Below are positions 11,172 to 23,069 of a stretch of DNA of 64,000 nt, one piece after another (positions within the stretch are counted from its first letter, which is position 1; the number at the start of each line of letters is the position of its first letter). The notes below the pieces were generated by a model that had not been told where the DNA came from, did no database searches, and was given only the letters and a program-made list of their open reading frames with translations. The position numbers and the translations under genes were made by a program. The stretch lies in NCBI GenBank assembly GCA_003988855.1, contig QYAI01000082.1, positions 166,001 to 230,000 on the forward strand, given 5' to 3'. Source of the DNA: Arachnopeziza araneosa. Lineage: Eukaryota; Ascomycota; Leotiomycetes; Helotiales; Arachnopezizaceae.

Positions 11172-12509
11172 TCAATATCCTTGGTAGCCCAGCCATTGTC
11201 TCCATAACGCCCCAAATAACCCAGACGGACCAGATTCCTTCTTGATCCATAAAGATAATACCCCTATTATTACAGCCAATCCGACAGTACGGGCTGGTTT
11301 TCTATACTTCCACAGCAGCTTCAGAGCTCTTTCCCGTTGCTCTACTCTCTTCAATTCCTTGACTTGTTTGTGAAAATACACTTCGCCATCTTGAAGCGAC
11401 TGCTTAGTTGCCTGATCTTGCCAGCGCGCAGTTTTCAGTACACTATTACCCGATATTGACCACCAGCCTCTGATATCCTCAGGCGGGAGGAGATCAAATA
11501 GCTTGACAGTGTTGGTTATCAAAGTTTCAATATCTAAGGGCCTAGGGAGCTTCGAGAGGACTGAGTGCAGCATTTCAGGCTCGTCTGATGGGATCTCGAA
11601 AAGTTCATTTGACCGCTGCAGAACGATCTGAGCGAACATATAGACAGAAAACACAGCCTCCCGTGCTAGTAGAGCATCAAATAACCTTGCAATCTCTCCA
11701 TATTCCTGTATATCGTGCGCATACATTGTGAGCGTCCCTGAAAGTGCGAAGAAAGGCTGTGTCCCAGACAGGTGACTCCATAGCTTTGGATTGATTGCAT
11801 GTATGATGGCAGGTATAAGTTGCAATTGAGCCAGGGCTTGTGCAAAAGTAGGGAGCATAAAATCTCGTATACGGAGCGCGGAAAGACGAGCTACGGCAGG
11901 GGCACGGAGTTGTGGTTCGAGGACGAGAAGAAAGACTTGGCATATATCGTGATATCCTTGAAAGTACGAAAGATATGGTTGTCTCCGCAGCACCTCAGTA
12001 ATCAGGTTGGAAAGCTCTGCTTTCCGACAGTCGAGTTCCTTAGAGGACTGGTCTGTGCCAAGTCGTCAGCGCAAAGTGATATGTGATTTCGGGAAGACGG
12101 GAGCTACCATGGGGATAGTATATAAAGGATCTGTCTACGTCTAATTGTACTTGCTCCTCATCGCGATGTACTGGCAGATCTTTCCAATTGTCTAAATCCT
12201 TCACTCTCTCTTTTGTGTCGCTCTTGCCATCCTCATGACCAAGAAGGATCGGCCCTACACACATGGTCAGTCAAGATCTCAGAGCCTCACTAAGTAACAC
12301 GAACATGCCCGTTGTCGAACGCTGTCCGAGACCAGTCCACCTTCAGATATTGCCAGCTTCCTCAATGTCTGCAAGTCTTTCCATTTACATGCTTCCAGGA
12401 TTTCCTCGATTTTGTCACGAAGCTTCCTTTGAGCTGGGGATGGCGATGGAGTTCTCTCTTTGATCTTGCATTTTTCACTCTCCTCAGTATCTTTTCCGTT
12501 GGGCTCCAT
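11172..12509 (-). CDS. TBC-domain Rab GTPase-activating protein with C-terminal anchor (Gyp8/TBC1D20 type)
   Basis: Three exons (12509-12305, 12254-12108, 12052-11172) give 410 residues. The TBC catalytic motifs are both present: an arginine finger in VQLDVDRSF (IxxDxxR) and a glutamine finger in SYFQGYHD (YxQ). WPILLG marks the start of the domain near residue 70. A hydrophobic segment near the C-terminus (VGLAVIIGVLSLWI) would anchor the protein in a membrane, as in yeast Gyp8 and human TBC1D20, which act on Rab1/Ypt1 at the ER and Golgi. The first intron has the unusual donor GTTCGT, but the join (GCAT|GG) is the only one that gives the conserved RRAWPILLG. The assignment to the Gyp8/TBC1D20 branch rests on motif spacing and the anchor. 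Head-to-head with the Mms1-like gene. Confidence 0.88.
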
Positions 12510-13078
12510 CTCAAGGGAATAGGTCCATATGTTCCAAGATCATCGCAGGCTGGGTGGAAGAAGTTTGCGAAGTCGATTCCTTGTGGGTGAAAATAGAAAC
12601 TGCGAGTATGTTTCTTCGTTAAAGCCTTAGCGCCTGCAGGCTGCTGTTTTCGATATCTGAAAATGACTTGTCGTCTTCCATTAATACCGCATCATGGGTT
12701 GCTGACAGGACACCCATGATCCCCTCATGAGGCCCTTTTCTGAAACTGTCTTGGCTGAGTATCAGAAGTGGTTCTATGTTTTCAGAAGATATTTGCATTT
12801 GCATCGTGCTGGAGTGGGCTGGCATCAGCCTCGTTCACCAGGCTAGGGAGTTTGTCAACAGCCGCTGAGCAAGGCTGCCACCATACCTAATACCTGATCG
12901 AGGAATTCATGGGCCGTTGACTTTCACCCATCCCCGTTTCGATTGAAATACCTCATTACTCTACTTTCACCATCCCAAGCCACCAGGCTAGTGTCTTCAT
13001 CCGGTGTCATCTGCGCTGTCTGGCTCTCTCATCCACACCATCTGATCGAATGGCTGCCAAGTGACCCGGCCAACCACG
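12510..13078. promoter_or_regulatory. Bidirectional promoter region
   Basis: 569 bp separate the ATGs of the divergent TBC (-) and Mms1-like (+) genes, so both promoters must lie here. A short minus frame at 12619-12825 contains an ATG but ends before the TBC start and I cannot join it to the gene; it may be an upstream reading frame. No recognisable operator was seen. Confidence 0.4.
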
Positions 13079-16000
13079 ATGGCCTTTGCATCTAGCACAC
13101 TTGTGAATGGGGAATGGACTACCCGGACACTCGATGTCGATACTGTCTTGAGACACTATAACCAAAAGGATAAGGATTTTATCGATACCTCTCCCTTTCA
13201 GCACGAGACTGTTCCCAAACTGGGTGTTCTTACGCAAACAATCACTCCCAGTTCTCTTGTGCATTGGATTCTAGCAGCAAGATTGAGAGATCTCGAGACA
13301 CAAGATGTAGTTTTCATTGGGGTAAGCCAGCCCAACCTACCAGAGCTATGTTACTTGGATGGAATTTTGTCCTCTCTAGTGGAGCTGTCTTACATTGCTT
13401 TTACTCTCATAATCCATATCTTTTGGCAATATAACTAATTCCGATAGGATGACTTTGTCCAAGTCAAAGAATTACGGGCTGATGGAAGCCTACAAGATGT
13501 TATCCGAAAAGACAATTTTGGATCTCGCATTCGAAATGCTCGTATCGTTGGGTCAATCAAAGAGTTTGAAAACGATCCAGAAGCCCAAATCGACAGCACA
13601 AAATTCAAAGACGAGGAAGATGATTTCTATATGGATCCGGATATCGTAAACAAAAGCAAAAATCGGCCGAACAGACGGATTCTACCACCTCAGGTTATTG
13701 TGCTCCAATTTACCTCAGGCGACTTGGTTTTTCTGAGGCTCTCTCAATCCGATAATGGGGCATTGGAGTTTGCCTCAAACCTTCGCAGAGTATCAAAAGC
13801 CATGGTGAAGTTACAACCTGGTATGCATCTTGCTGCTGATCCAAGCTCTCGCTATGTAGCTTTAGGGTGCTCTGAAGGTATTGTAGCTGTCTGCGCACTT
13901 CACTCTAGGAAAGAACTCAAAGCTTCATACGCTGCAACTTCAAATCTTCAATACATCGCTTCGGACTTTCATCTTTTCTTGACCGGAGCCATATTGAAAG
14001 TTGAGTTTCTACATCCTACCCCAGATGACGATGAGCACACTATTCTCATTATACTCGTCGCCGCAAAGGGAAAGACTCGAATGTTGGTGTTCGAATGGGA
14101 AGCAGGTACCAAACTATCAGATATTCGGCCGCATAGCACCAAAGGGCATTTATTAGATAAAGCTCGCCAGCTCCCATTACTGCTCATACCTCTTACTATC
14201 AAATCTTCATTTGTTCTTGTTTGCGAGAATTCTATGTCAGTGTGTCTTGGAATTCTTCATGGTGCCCCGACTTTCATCGACTTCAATGATAGAGTTGATC
14301 CACCAACAGAATTTCACAATGGACTTGGAAACCCGTTGTGGACTTCCTGGACGCGTGCTCTACGCTTCCCGAGTCGTGCAGCTACCATAGACGACATTTT
14401 TGTTGTTCGTGAAGATGGTCTACTCAAATTGCTAGAGCTCGACAGTACACTTGATGAGATCGTCAAATCCGATAATAATATCGGGGAGTTTGGAGTCAGT
14501 TGTGGAACAGCCTTAGCTTGTCTTTACGTTCAGCTCGGCGATTTCACAAAGTCTGGAGATATGTTTGTCATAGGTGGAGATGCATGCGCTGGGGGAACGT
14601 ATCTAGTAAGTTTTCTAGAAAATCAATCTCATTCTATATTCATTGTTATTAAAACGCCGATTATTCTATCTGCTCTAATCGCCAAAATCAGCTTCCAGCA
14701 AGACGCAATCCTGCACTCTTAGAGCCGATTCCAAACTGGTCACCAGCTCATGACCTTGTGACAACTCAATTATCACAAAGCCTGGATGCGAGCCCCGAAT
14801 GGAACAGGTACAATAAAATGGGAAGCCAAATTCCGAAACCAGATCGTGTTTTTGCTTGTGTTGGTAAAGGTATCAACGGGTCCATTGTTGAATTTCGCCA
14901 AGGACTAGAAGCAAAAATCGGCTTGGAGATGGATGTTGACACACCAGTCATGCAAAGTTGGGTCTTCAATGACTTCATCACAAGCCCATATGATGGTCAA
15001 GAAGCATCTTTGTTCTTGTTATCATTGGGAGATCGTTCGAAATTGCTACGAATTACCAATCACCCAGCAGAAATAGAAGATCTTGACGAGACGCAAACAC
15101 AGTTTGACCTGAGATATAGGACCATTGCTGCTTCTGTCGCACAACAGAACCATTTTATCCAAGTGACGGAGAAGTCAATTACAATTAGCAGTGGCTCCGG
15201 CGTGTAAGTACCACTCTCATTGCGGGCAGCTGTTTTTCAAGCTAGACTAAACCTCTTTAGACGGCGGCTACAAGGGCCCGAACTCCTCGCTGTCCTACAA
15301 GAACTCCCGAATAGCACCGGGGTGACAATATACAACGCTGTTGTTGATCATGATCTCATCCTATTTACGATAAAATCCAACAACCTCGTACTTCTTCAAG
15401 TGTTGCAAAGTGAGAATCATGAAGTTACTATGGAAGTAGACGAGACTTCAGCGGCTCCTTCCAACTCAGATATTCGAAAGCTAGCTCAATATTCGTCTCA
15501 CATTAGCTGTCTGACTACATGTACGATTAATGATGTTAAGTGTGCAGTCGTTGCGCAGCGGGCAGGAGACTCGATAACCCTGGACTTTCAGCCTGTTGGA
15601 GGTGGCAATATCTTGACGTTCAAAATACCAACTAATGGCCTTTTGACCAACGGACTCGATCTTGAAGCAATTGCGAGTATTTCGATAAAATCCAGTCAGT
15701 CCGGTACCCTGAGATTGCTTTGTGGCACCCAAAACGGCGTTTTGGTAGCACTGGAGCTTGACGTGCAGGCAAAAGTAATCCTTGCCTCTCACGGAAATCG
15801 TATAGGGGCAACGACTGTGACAATATTCGAAGATCAACACTCTATCTACGGCTTTTTTGCGATTTGCGACTCCAAACTTTATGTCTTGCGGCCCAAGCCG
15901 TCTCCACCACGCCGCCGAACAACTAGGAACTGGGCTCGGAATTTTGAGATATGTCGATTATGGTTGACTGATGCGTTGAGACTAGACATGGAACAGCCAA

Positions 16001-17493
16001 GATTAACCTCCATTGCCAGTCAACCGCCTTCTCAACTTATAACCAACACAAGAGATCTTTTGATGACTGCAGGTTCTCAAATAATTGTGGCAGCTCTGAA
16101 CCCTGAGATTAAAGCAGTTCCACGTCACATACGGATCGGAGGTACGCCAACACGTTTTGTATATTCACCATCTCTAGAAGCGCTCATAGTCGCCGCATCT
16201 GTGAAAGGAAAGTCTACTTTGCTTTTCATAGACCCCGATACGGGTGCAGACCTTTCCCAGCCTATTGATCAAAAGACGAAAGAGCCAGTCGACTTCATAT
16301 CCGGTCTAGGAAACTCTGACGAGAGAATTTTTCGCGTTTTTGAATGGGCGTATACGAAAGATGGAAAGACTTGGAATTTCATCATCCTCGGGACAAGCAC
16401 AGGCCGCCTAATGATTGTTTCTGTTGATAACCAGGAACGCATACGGAAGGACATCCAGAATGCACTATTTCAAGCAAATGGAACAAATGGAAGTGGTCGA
16501 CTTAAAATTAGTTATTACACTCGCTACAAATTCAAGGGACATGCCCCGGTCTATTCCGTTATTGGCTATTTCGATGGTCTCATATGGTGTGCGGGCGAGA
16601 CCTTGTTTTGCGATGCTCTAGATCTCACGGCTAAGAAGTTCAAACGAGTCACTGAGTATATCCTACCATCTCCAGCTATAAACCTATGGTATGAGGATGG
16701 TACCATATTCGCTCTTACGTTGAACCACTCTCTTGAGATACTCAGGGTCACCCTGAACGAGGTCGGCGAGACCCAGATTGTTCGGACCCATGGAGATCAA
16801 GTTACGCGCCCTTCACTGCATCATATTATTCACTCTCAGTTATCACTACGGCCAATACACCTGGTTTCTGACAAGAACAGCTCTATGGTAGGCTTATGGC
16901 CTACTGAAAACACCAAAGCCGACACACTGGAGACTGTTTTTGAGGCTCCACTTCCCAGTTCTGTTTTGAGATTCCGCTTCGCTAGATGTCGTCCTTCTTG
17001 GGACTCGGTATGGACAACGAAACAAGGATATCGACATGGCGGAGGAGCATTGCAACTTGAGAATATACCCGAATTAGCTTCTCAGTCCGAAATCTTAGGA
17101 CTCTCGATAACGGGAGTACTGAGCCACTATACTATCCTCGACCATCATGCATGGAAATTTTTGAGATTTTTAATAGATCTAGCTATTCGTTCAGCAAAAG
17201 CTTGTGAATTATCCTACAGAAATGATTCCGCACCTCTCCAAGCTCTGTCGTCCCCCAGGACAATGATGCATGTTGATGGCGATATTCTGAGACGATGTCT
17301 CCAAGAAGGGTTACTAGAAAACCTGCTCTGTGTTGTCGAGGACAGGATACAAGCACCGGGTGTCTTTGGGAGATTCTGTGAGCTATTACAGGATTTACAT
17401 CAGGGTTCTTTGGTAGGGGACAGAAGTCCTTGCTTCTACATTGATCAAGCGTACATAGATTTGGAATTCTTTCTGCGTCCTGTGTTGCAATGA
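13079..17493 (+). CDS. Mms1/DDB1/CPSF-A family beta-propeller protein (Mms1_N domain)
   Basis: Four exons (13079-13321, 13448-14605, 14692-15203, 15261-17493) join into 1381 residues. The start is the ATG at 13079, not the upstream GTG. The N-terminal third has repeated propeller-like strands, including VIVLQFTSGDLVFLRL, ADPSSRYVALGCSEGIVAV and ILIILVAAKGKTRMLVFEWE, which resemble the Mms1 N-terminal domain shared by DDB1, CPSF160, SF3B3 and Rse1. The middle has further propeller blades (LLCGTQNGVLVALEL) and the C-terminus is helical. Family members scaffold cullin-RING ligases (DDB1, Mms1, Rik1) or RNA-processing complexes. The length matches yeast Mms1 (about 1400). I cannot tell which complex it serves; orthology to yeast Mms1 is possible but unproven. 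All four junctions keep phase (sum of exons 4146 nt). Confidence 0.75.
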
Positions 17494-18079
17494 ACCAGCG
17501 GTTTCTATACCATCGTGGACGATGAGAAGTGAGCGAACTGGTAGCGGAGATCTCTAAAAGAACTTTTGTCTGCTCAATATGGCCAGACTTTCTAGATACT
17601 TACATAGACGTATAAGATGCTAGTGTATTGAAGAAATAAATCCCCCTGATACGCTACCTGCCCAATAGTTTTAATAAACAGCGAAATACCACACCTCATT
17701 ATGAGTTATGTAAATGTGAATAATCCTGAAAATCCATGTGCTGTACGATAACATCAGTTTAACTGTGAGGGGTTAGTGGGCCGCCAATCACAGACAAGTC
17801 ACCTCGCTAAAGTCATCACTGAACTGCCCCTCTTTCACATCACGATTTATCGAATTTCGAGAGACGCAACCTTCGTTATTTGAGCCAAAGCCTTTGGTGT
17901 CTACAAATTATTTTCCTATTTCTACTAGCCTCCTCTTGCTCCATTAGCAGAGAAAGCCTAGCTCACAAGTTATTCTGCCCTGTCTCGTATTCACCTTGCC
18001 ACAAGCCTGCAGGCAGATTTGTATCTTTGATCAATATCCATTCCTTTCACCATCATCCACCTTTTAGACTAATTCCACC
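17494..18079. other. Intergenic: 3' end of Mms1-like gene and eIF5B promoter
   Basis: 586 bp. The part nearest eIF5B (17880-18079) is pyrimidine-rich, as expected for the leader of a highly expressed fungal gene. No gene or RNA was seen. Confidence 0.45.
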
Positions 18080-21000
18080 ATGCCGCCTAAGAAGAAGAAC
18101 AATAAGAAGGCCAACGATGATTGGGAGGCTGAACTCGGCGAGTCGCCTGCTGCGGAAGTCGCAGCTCTAGCTCCAGAAGCTGGCACAGATGTGCCTGTGG
18201 AGGCTGATGCTGAGGAGTTTCCCGCCGGTGGCCTTATGGCTATGATGCGCAAGCGACAAAAGAAGAAGAAAGGAAAGGGAAATGATGGGGACTTTGCAGA
18301 AGGAGAGGATCCGCTGACAGAAGAAAAGTCTGATTTGACTGAAAAGGCCCCAGTCGAGGCCAGCATTGACGATGAGTTCGCGTTGCCAGATAAGAAGGGG
18401 AAAGGGAAAGCCGCTCAAGCCAAACCTGCGACTGCAGCGAAAGTTGTAGAGGATGATGAGGAACTCGGTGCAGATGGGAAAGTATTGACCAAAGCTCAGA
18501 AGGAGAAATTGAAGAAGGAGAGGGAGAAACAGAGGAAGAAGGAAAATGTAAGCTTAGCTCGGAACCATATTCTAGCTGTCTACTAATTTACATTTCATAG
18601 GCTGCGAAAAAGAAAACTGTAGGCCCAACTGCCAAAGCTGCAGAACCAGAAACGATTGTAGAAGCCAAAATTGAGGAACTAGCGCCAGCGAAGCCGACGG
18701 CTGGTGGTAAAGGGAAGAAACTACCTGCAGCGTTGGCGAAGCTACAAGCACAACAAGAAGAATTGAAACGGCGAGAAGAGGAAAAGAAAAGAGCAGAAGC
18801 TGAGGAAAAGGCAAGACTCGAGGAGTTAGAGCGAAGAGAGGCAGAAGAAGAGAGGAGGCGAGAAGAAGCAAAAGCGTTGAAGAAACAAAAGGAGAAGGAG
18901 AGGATCGAACAGCAGAAGAAAGATGGCACATATCTGACCAAAGCGCAGAGAGAGGAGAAACTACGAAATGAGATGAAGTTGAAGCAGATGATTGCTGCAG
19001 GCGTGAAAGTTGGAGGTTTGGAGGGTGGTGAGAAGAAGAAGCCCACATATGACAGGAAAAAGAAGGGCGGTCGAGTGAATCCTGAACAAGCTAAGGTATA
19101 TATAAACACCTTTTAGATGGGTTTGCTAACATAATCTAGGCAGACGAGGAAAAGGCTCTTGCAGAAGCTGCCGAAAGAGCTAAGCATGAGGCCGAGCAGA
19201 AGCTCGCGGAAACTAAAGCACAGGCCGAAAAAGAAGCCGCCAATGTTGCCGCTGCCAAGGAAGCTGAACAAGACAGCGATTTAGATGACTGGGAAGTGGC
19301 TGCAGCTGAAGATGAAAATGATGTCAAAGATAGTTGGGATGCAGATTCAGAGGAAGAAAGAGAGAAGGCTGAAGCCAAGAGAGGTGCTGCAGCGCAGACC
19401 AAAGGTCTACCTACTCGAGGGAAAGCAAAGGAGGAGTCAGAATCTGAATCTGAGTCTGAAGACGAAGAGTCTTCTGAAGATGAAGAGGCAACAGCGGCTC
19501 AAGCAGCAGAGGCTTTACGGAAGAAACAAGCTGCTGACAGACGAGAAAAGGCCCATGAAGCAGCCCTGGCTGCGAGATCAAAAGACAATTTACGATCACC
19601 TATTTGCTGTATTTTAGGTCATGTCGATACTGGAAAGACTAAGCTGTTAGATAAAATTCGACAGACAAACGTTCAAGAAGGAGAAGCAGGTGGCATTACC
19701 CAACAGATTGGTGCCACCTATTTTCCTGTCGACGCTATCAAACAGAAAACAGCAGTGGTCAACCGAGATGGTTCGTTCGAGTTCAAAGTTCCTGGATTAC
19801 TGGTTATTGATACACCTGGTCACGAATCTTTCTCGAATTTAAGATCTCGCGGTTCCTCTCTTTGTAATATTGCGATTCTTGTAGTCGATATCATGCACGG
19901 ATTAGAGCCGCAAACTCGAGAGTCTATGAAGTTACTTCGAGACAGGAAAACGCCGTTCATTGTTGCGCTTAACAAAATCGATCGTCTTTATGGTTGGAAG
20001 AAGGTTGACAATAACGGGTTTCAAGAGAGTTTGGCATTGCAAAACAAGGGCGTACAGAACGAATTCGCAAAGAGACTTCAGGACACCAAAGTGGAATTTG
20101 CTGAGCAAGGATTCAATTCGGAACTTTTCTATGAGAACAAATCTATGGCCAAATTTGTCTCTCTAGTACCAACATCTGCTCATACTGGAGAAGGTATCCC
20201 AGATATGCTTAAACTGATCATTCAACTCACGCAAGAACGTATGGTTGGATCTCTGATGTATCTTTCCGAGGTTCAAGCTACGGTATTGGAAGTTAAGGCT
20301 ATTGAAGGTTTCGGTATGACGATCGATGTCATCCTATCCAATGGTATTCTTCGTGAAGGAGATCGTATTGTGTTATGTGGTGTTGATGGTGCTATTACAA
20401 CAAACATTAGAGCACTATTAACACCAGCACCTTTGAAAGAACTTCGTCTTAAGTCTGCCTACGTGCACAACAAGGAGGTTAAGGCAGCTTTGGGTGTTAA
20501 GATTAGTGCTCCAAATTTAGAAGGCGCAATTGCCGGCTCGCGTCTGATGGTGGTTGGTCCAGACGACGATGAATCAGATATCGAAGAAGAAGTTATTTCT
20601 GATCTTGGTGCACTATTCAACCGAGTCGAGAAGTCTGGACGTGGTGTCACAGTTCAGGCCTCAACTCTTGGATCACTCGAAGCCCTTCTCGATTTTTTGA
20701 AGGTTTCAAAGATTCCCGTAGCCAACGTAGGAATTGGTCCGGTTTTCAAGCGTGATGTCATGAATTGCGGTATTATGCTTGAAAAGAATAAGGAGTATGC
20801 TATCATGCTCTGTTTTGATGTCAAAATCGACAAGGAAGCGCAACAATATGCTGATGAGCAGGGAATCAAGATTTTCACAGCTGATATTATTTATCATCTT
20901 TTCGACGCATTCACAGCACACATGGCAAAGATTGCCGAGCAGAAGAAGGAAGATTCCAAGATGGATGCCGTTTTCCCTTGCGTTCTCAACACTGTAGCTG

Positions 21001-21429
21001 TTTTCAACAAGACTGGACCAATTGTGGTAGGTGTTGATGTTGTAGAAGGCAATTTGAGAATGCATACACCAATCGCAGCGGTCAAAACCAATCCAATCAC
21101 CAACGTTAAAGAAATTATTTCTCTAGGTAGAGTGTAAGTCATAGCCAGCTCTCCGCTCCCTTGTACTTGCTGATGTGTACAGAACTGGTATCGAGCGTGA
21201 TCACAAGCAAGTCACAATTTGCAAAAAAGGACAGCCTTCTGTAGCCGTCAAGATCGAGATGGGTGGTCACCAACCAACCTACGGCCGACATCTCGAGGAA
21301 AAAGACGTCCTTTATTCGCTTATATCAAGGCGCAGTATCGATACTTTAAAGGAATTCTATCGATCAGATGTTAGCAATGACGAATGGCTGCTCATCAAGA
21401 AATTGAAGCCCCTCTTCGACATTCCTTAA
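18080..21429 (+). CDS. FUN12: Translation initiation factor eIF5B
   Basis: Four exons (18080-18547, 18601-19095, 19140-21133, 21183-21429) give 1067 residues. The first about 470 residues are a charged Lys/Glu/Ala-rich low-complexity and coiled-coil region (MPPKKKNNKK start). The GTPase domain begins near residue 478 with G1 GHVDTGKT, G2 in the GGITQQIGATYFP segment, G3 DTPGHE and G4 NKID. Domains II-IV follow, ending with the eIF1A-binding C-terminal helix region (LIKKLKPLFDIP). eIF5B is the bacterial IF2 relative that promotes 60S subunit joining. The last intron splits a GTA valine codon (GT|A) giving GRVTGIERDHKQV. Much of the N-terminal region is open on the complementary strand simply because of its AAG/GAG repeats; those frames are shadows. 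Confidence 0.96.
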
Positions 21430-22239
21430 AGACCCTAGAACTACAATTTCAAGAGGCGCTGGAATGAGTGTATGCATATAGGTATGAGACGGTGTCTAGT
21501 TGTAAGGAATTTCGAAATACATCTCTTTTGCATTGCATGTGCTACGACTGCGAGACGTCATTAAAAAGTTGTAGATAGATGGTTAGCATGACCGCATTAA
21601 TATATTCTATGGTCTTCCTTCTCTATCTGCTTAAAAGAAGATAAGGGAGAGTTTGTAAAAAGGTGCAATCTGCGAAGGTTTAGGGCACATAATTTTTTGA
21701 GGAAGGACCTTCCCTACCTGAGTATACTGACGAAGTGAGAGTTGGAAGAAAAGATGGATGTTAGGGCCTCATCTTGTTCACGTCTTAAATCAAAATCGAA
21801 TCTCTTTCCTCTTCCTCTTTTCATTATCAACTCTAAATTTCTCCGGACATTCTGTATCACGCCTAACCGCAGACATATTCTATATACTTACTTACCATCC
21901 ACTATTCGAAAAGTTTATCTGCAATCAATCATAAACCGGAATCTACTGAGAATATGGTCCAGCCACATTCCAGAGGTAGTGCATCTAAGTTAAGAACCTT
22001 TCCTGCACAGTGCAACCAAAGCCTAAAATCTTGAAAGTGAGATGTAAATTCAAGATATAGGAATTGTTAGTTGCCGGTTCAGCAAGCGGAGAAGTGAGCG
22101 GTTCTAAATATACAGGATAGTACCTTCCTCAATTCAAACTGGATCGCTCGAATAATCTCACTTGCTCCATCTCTTACTCGAAGTAACTCGACAAAATCCT
22201 CATTGGCAACCAACAGCACAACCAAAAAAGGCGGGAAAC
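21430..22239. other. Intergenic, nothing recognised
   Basis: 810 bp of AT-rich sequence after eIF5B. A plus frame of 83 codons at 21742-21993 has no matching splice context or recognisable composition. Presumably the eIF5B 3' UTR plus the promoter of the small membrane protein gene. Confidence 0.45.
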
Positions 22240-22709
22240 ATGCAATTTAACGCTATGGAGGTTCACTTGTAGGTCCCTATGCTGTTTTCAATCAAGAAGT
22301 TGAGGACTAATACTGTTGAAGACGCAAGGCATGGTGCGAGGAGTTCTTTTATCGATTGATCTGCACCTTCAATTTTATAAGTAGCCTCTTTGCCACAATT
22401 GAGTTTCCTGCCGAACACCCTCATCGTGTCTCGACCATACTATTCAGGGTCGGGGTAGCTTTGGTTTTGTTTCATCTCTGGTTGATGTCACAGTGCTGGA
22501 AGTGGCCATCTTGCAAATGCACAATGCATACCGAGTTGGCAAGAAGAGAGGAAATCAGAAGGCAAGCTACCATTGCGCGCGTGGTCATCGAGCAGATGAT
22601 CACCGAATTGAGACAAATGCCGATGGGTACAACCATACCGCAGACTCCAAATAGTGACCGAGAAGCCATGGAGACGACCGCCGAGCCTCCACCTTATCAA
22701 GTCATTTAA
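22240..22709 (+). CDS. Small putative membrane protein with C-terminal PPPY motif
   Basis: I do not recognise this protein. Two exons (22240-22268 and 22322-22709), with a 53-nt intron carrying a GTAGGT donor, a GACTAATAC branch site and an AAG acceptor, join from the first ATG into 138 residues. Two hydrophobic stretches are visible: a weaker one near residues 20-37 and a stronger one, STILFRVGVALVLFHLWLM, near 50-70. A short Cys/Trp cluster (CWKWPSCKC) follows, then a basic amphipathic helix (residues about 80-110) and a Thr/Pro-rich tail ending PPPYQVI. PPxY is the classical ligand of WW domains, including those of Rsp5/Nedd4 ubiquitin ligases. Role as an Rsp5 adaptor or substrate is inference only. 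The acceptor is not the preferred CAG/TAG, so the 5' exon is less certain than the 3' exon. Confidence 0.6.
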
Positions 22710-23069
22710 GATGATCAAAAGAGGCTGGACAAGTAGACGCAAGAGGATCGAGCGGGCCGGTACTTTACTCGTATGAGGAGTTGTTGTTACTAGAAGGGGA
22801 AGAGAACCGACGCAGACCTTACTCCGAAATTGAACTATGAACTAACATGTTGATTGATTCTACCACATGACTGAACAACGTGTATTGTTGACCTGGACAA
22901 GAAGTCCCTGTGAAAAGCGGTGATTTATGTCAACAAATTGATGTGGCCCTCCTTTCCACTTACAGTAGCCCGTGAGCCGCACTTCCACCAGCCTTGTTGC
23001 ACAGACCTCCGCCAATTCCTCGGACATCAGCCCGCAGCAAGGCTCAGCCTTCATCTCATTCCTACAATT
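22710..23069. other. Intergenic: SEH1 promoter
   Basis: 360 bp between two plus-strand genes; no credible frame or RNA. It should hold the 3' end of the small membrane protein gene and the SEH1 promoter. Confidence 0.4.

Noticed and set aside
10721..11245. Plus frame of 174 codons between RRN7 and the TBC gene
   Set aside because: It overlaps the ends of two well-supported genes in other frames and has no domain or plausible start context.
18064..19402. Several long minus frames opposite the eIF5B N-terminus
   Set aside because: They are the complement of AAG/GAG/GCT-rich codons (Ser/Phe/Leu-rich peptides), a composition artefact.
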